NCBI GenBank assembly: GCA_943330925.2
Contig: CALQJP020000115.1
Coordinates: forward strand, 1-7,348
Direction of reading: 5' to 3'
Length of the DNA: 7,348 bases
DNA from: Chryseobacterium gleum
Lineage (GTDB): Bacteria; Bacteroidota; Bacteroidia; Flavobacteriales_D; Sanyastnellaceae
Under the pieces are notes generated by a model. That model was given only the letters and a program-made list of their open reading frames with translations. It did no database searches and was not told where the DNA came from. Within the stretch, counting starts at the first letter, position 1. Each line of letters begins with the position of its first letter. Shown one piece after another: positions 5,617 to 7,348 of the stretch. The position numbers and the translations under genes are program-made.

Positions 5617-7348
5617 ATGGTAACTGTAGGCAATCTCACTATTCATTTCGGTTCGCGCGAGTTGTTTTCGCGCATTGGTTTTTTCATTGGTCCTCGCGAC
5701 CGTATTGGTCTCGTTGGAAAAAATGGCGCAGGTAAGTCAACCCTGCTGAAAACCTTGGCCGGGTTACAAACCCCCAATGAGGGAAGTATAGCGCTTGCGC
5801 GCGGCACCACGGTGGGCTATTTGGCTCAGGAGATGAAGCACAGCGAGAATGCAACGGTGTACGAAGAAGCTGCAACCGCTTTCCGCGAGGTACAGCAAAT
5901 GAAGGATCGCCTGGAGGAATTGACCGTTGCCATTACGGACCATCATGACTATACCAGCGACGACTACTCTCACAAGTTGGAAGAGCTGGAAGAGGTTTCT
6001 CACCGCCTTGAAGTGCTGGGTAGCAGCAACCTTGAAGAGAAAATTGAGAAGGTACTGAAAGGTCTTGGTTTTCGGTCGGAGGATATGGACCGCAAAATGG
6101 AGGAGTTCAGCGGTGGATGGAAAATGCGCGTTGAATTGGGTAAAATTCTCTTGCAAAATCCCGATCTGTTGCTACTCGATGAGCCGACCAACCACCTCGA
6201 CATTGAGAGTATTGAATGGCTGGAAGATTTTTTGAAAGACTATGCTGGAGCGATTGTGCTCATTTCGCACGACCGTACGTTTCTGGATAATGTGACCATT
6301 CGCACAATCGAGATTACGAAGGGAAAGGTATACGACTATAAGTTCTCTTACAGCAAGTACATAGTTCAGCGTCAAGATGAAGTTGATCGCCAGGAAGCGG
6401 CCGCAAAGAATCAGCAGAAGTACATTGAAGACACTCAAAAGCTTATTGATAAGTTCCGGGCGAAGAAGGACAAGGCAGCATTTGCCCAGACCTTGATTCG
6501 TAAGCTGGAGAAATTGGATAAAATTGAGGTGGATGATATAGATGGCACCAAGGTGCGCATCAGTTTTCCACCGGCGCCGCATGCCGGAAAGATTATTCTG
6601 GAGGGCAAGGCACTCGGAAAGGCTTATGGCGAAAATCGCTTGTTCAGCGGAGTCGACGTTACCATTGCGCGTGGAGAAAAAATTGCGCTGGTCGGAAAGA
6701 ATGGTGTGGGAAAGAGCTCTCTGATTCGTATGATTATGCGAAAGGAGCAGCATGAGGGCGAATTCACACCGGGCTATAGTGTCAGCATCGGTTATTACGC
6801 CCAAAATCAAAGCGACGAGTTGGATGGTACCAAGACTGTTTTCGAAACCATCGACGATGAGGCTGTGGGAGATGTTCGAAAGAGTGTTCGATCAATGCTC
6901 GGTGCATTTTTGTTTAGTGGTGACGACGTGGATAAGAAGGTGAGGGTATTAAGCGGTGGCGAGAAGGCCAGACTGGCCTTGTGTAAACTACTGCTTCAGC
7001 CGTATAACTTTTTGGTGCTTGATGAACCGACCAACCACTTGGATCTTGCTTCTAAAGAGGTGCTGAAACAGGCGTTGATGCGTTATGATGGAACATTGCT
7101 CGTTGTAAGTCACGACCGCGATTTTTTGAATGGACTCACCAACATGGTTTATGAAATTAAACCTGACAGGTTGCGCATGTGGGAGGGTGATGTCCTCGAC
7201 TTTCTCAGGGAGAAGAAGGCTGAATCGATTGCTTTGTTTGAGAAAGCCAAGCCTGCAGCGGTGGAGAAGAAGCCCGCAGTTGTTGCGGAATCTATGGGTA
7301 ACCAACCCTCACGCGATGAACTTCGGGAGCGCGAAAAGCAAAAGAAAA
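5617..7348 (+). CDS. ABC-F family ATP-binding protein (ribosome-associated type), 3' truncated by window edge
   Basis: The frame is open from the ATG at 5617 to the last base (577 complete codons), and the end of the gene is outside the window. It has two ABC ATPase domains in one chain and no membrane segment. Domain 1: Walker A GKNGAGKST (34-42), signature FSGGW (164-168), Walker B with LLLLDEPTNHLD (184-195), switch SHDR (217-220). Domain 2: Walker A GKNGVGKSS (360-368), signature LSGGE (445-449), VLDEPTNHLD ending at 476, SHDRDF (498-503). A charged helical insertion of about 70 residues (about 75-145) sits in domain 1 at the ABC-F arm position, and a basic linker (about 249-305) joins the domains. 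From about 515 on, a Lys/Glu/Ala-rich tail begins, as in ABC-F proteins with a C-terminal coiled coil. The DEPTNHLD form in both domains is typical of ABC-F. Known: these proteins bind the ribosomal E site and act on translation; some protect against antibiotics. The subtype (Uup/YheS-like or other) cannot be settled here; housekeeping is more likely than resistance given the setting. The ATG is chosen because VTVGNLTIHFG is the expected first strand. Confidence 0.93.
   Translation, partial: MVTVGNLTIHFGSRELFSRIGFFIGPRDRIGLVGKNGAGKSTLLKTLAGLQTPNEGSIALARGTTVGYLAQEMKHSENATVYEEAATAFREVQQMKDRLEELTVAITDHHDYTSDDYSHKLEELEEVSHRLEVLGSSNLEEKIEKVLKGLGFRSEDMDRKMEEFSGGWKMRVELGKILLQNPDLLLLDEPTNHLDIESIEWLEDFLKDYAGAIVLISHDRTFLDNVTIRTIEITKGKVYDYKFSYSKYIVQRQDEVDRQEAAAKNQQKYIEDTQKLIDKFRAKKDKAAFAQTLIRKLEKLDKIEVDDIDGTKVRISFPPAPHAGKIILEGKALGKAYGENRLFSGVDVTIARGEKIALVGKNGVGKSSLIRMIMRKEQHEGEFTPGYSVSIGYYAQNQSDELDGTKTVFETIDDEAVGDVRKSVRSMLGAFLFSGDDVDKKVRVLSGGEKARLALCKLLLQPYNFLVLDEPTNHLDLASKEVLKQALMRYDGTLLVVSHDRDFLNGLTNMVYEIKPDRLRMWEGDVLDFLREKKAESIALFEKAKPAAVEKKPAVVAESMGNQPSRDELREREKQKK

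Noticed and set aside
6172..6810. 212-residue open frame on the - strand inside the ABC-F gene
   Set aside because: It is antisense to conserved ABC motifs and to the inter-domain linker; no recognisable protein family or promoter.
1..7348. CRISPR arrays, tRNA or rRNA genes, insertion sequences, attachment sites
   Set aside because: No direct repeat array, no cloverleaf-like or rRNA-like segment in the short spacers, and no transposase or integrase reading frame was seen; the window is almost fully coding.

Overview
The window looks like chromosomal core DNA from a member of the phylum Bacteroidota, most likely a marine or environmental Flavobacteriales-type lineage. The evidence is the gene content: a complete gldK-gldL-gldM-gldN set, which is restricted to that phylum, preceded by a PorP/SprF-family gene. 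The intergenic DNA is A/T-rich, there are no Shine-Dalgarno sequences, and there is a TAnnTTTG-type -7 promoter box, all as expected for Bacteroidota. The genus cannot be fixed from the sequence alone.

Layout, all on the + strand: (1) bases 1-504, the 3' end of a porP/sprF-like outer-membrane protein gene, cut by the window edge; (2) 505-644, a spacer with a nested inverted repeat and no recognisable promoter; (3) 645-2018 gldK, 2068-2874 gldL, 2932-4641 gldM and 4654-5508 gldN, closely spaced and apparently one transcription unit; (4) 5527-5556, a perfect 12-bp hairpin followed by a T-rich tract, a strong intrinsic terminator closing the unit; (5) 5595-5602, a -7 promoter box very close to the start codon of (6) 5617-7348, an ABC-F protein gene that runs off the right edge.

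The first five genes encode parts of the type IX secretion system (T9SS) and gliding machinery. GldL and GldM form the proton-driven inner-membrane motor. The periplasmic part of GldM reaches to the GldK lipoprotein/GldN ring under the outer membrane. PorP/SprF-type proteins are outer-membrane partners of the system or of its substrates. The gene order porP-K-L-M-N matches the one known from Porphyromonas. The ABC-F gene is an independent unit with a presumed role at the ribosome.

I found no clearly undescribed system here: the region is a well-conserved, known machine. The points most worth a second look are the inverted repeat before gldK, a recurring motif in the GldL coiled coil, the long GldM, the FGE-like fold of GldK without catalytic cysteines, and the nearly leaderless ABC-F transcript.
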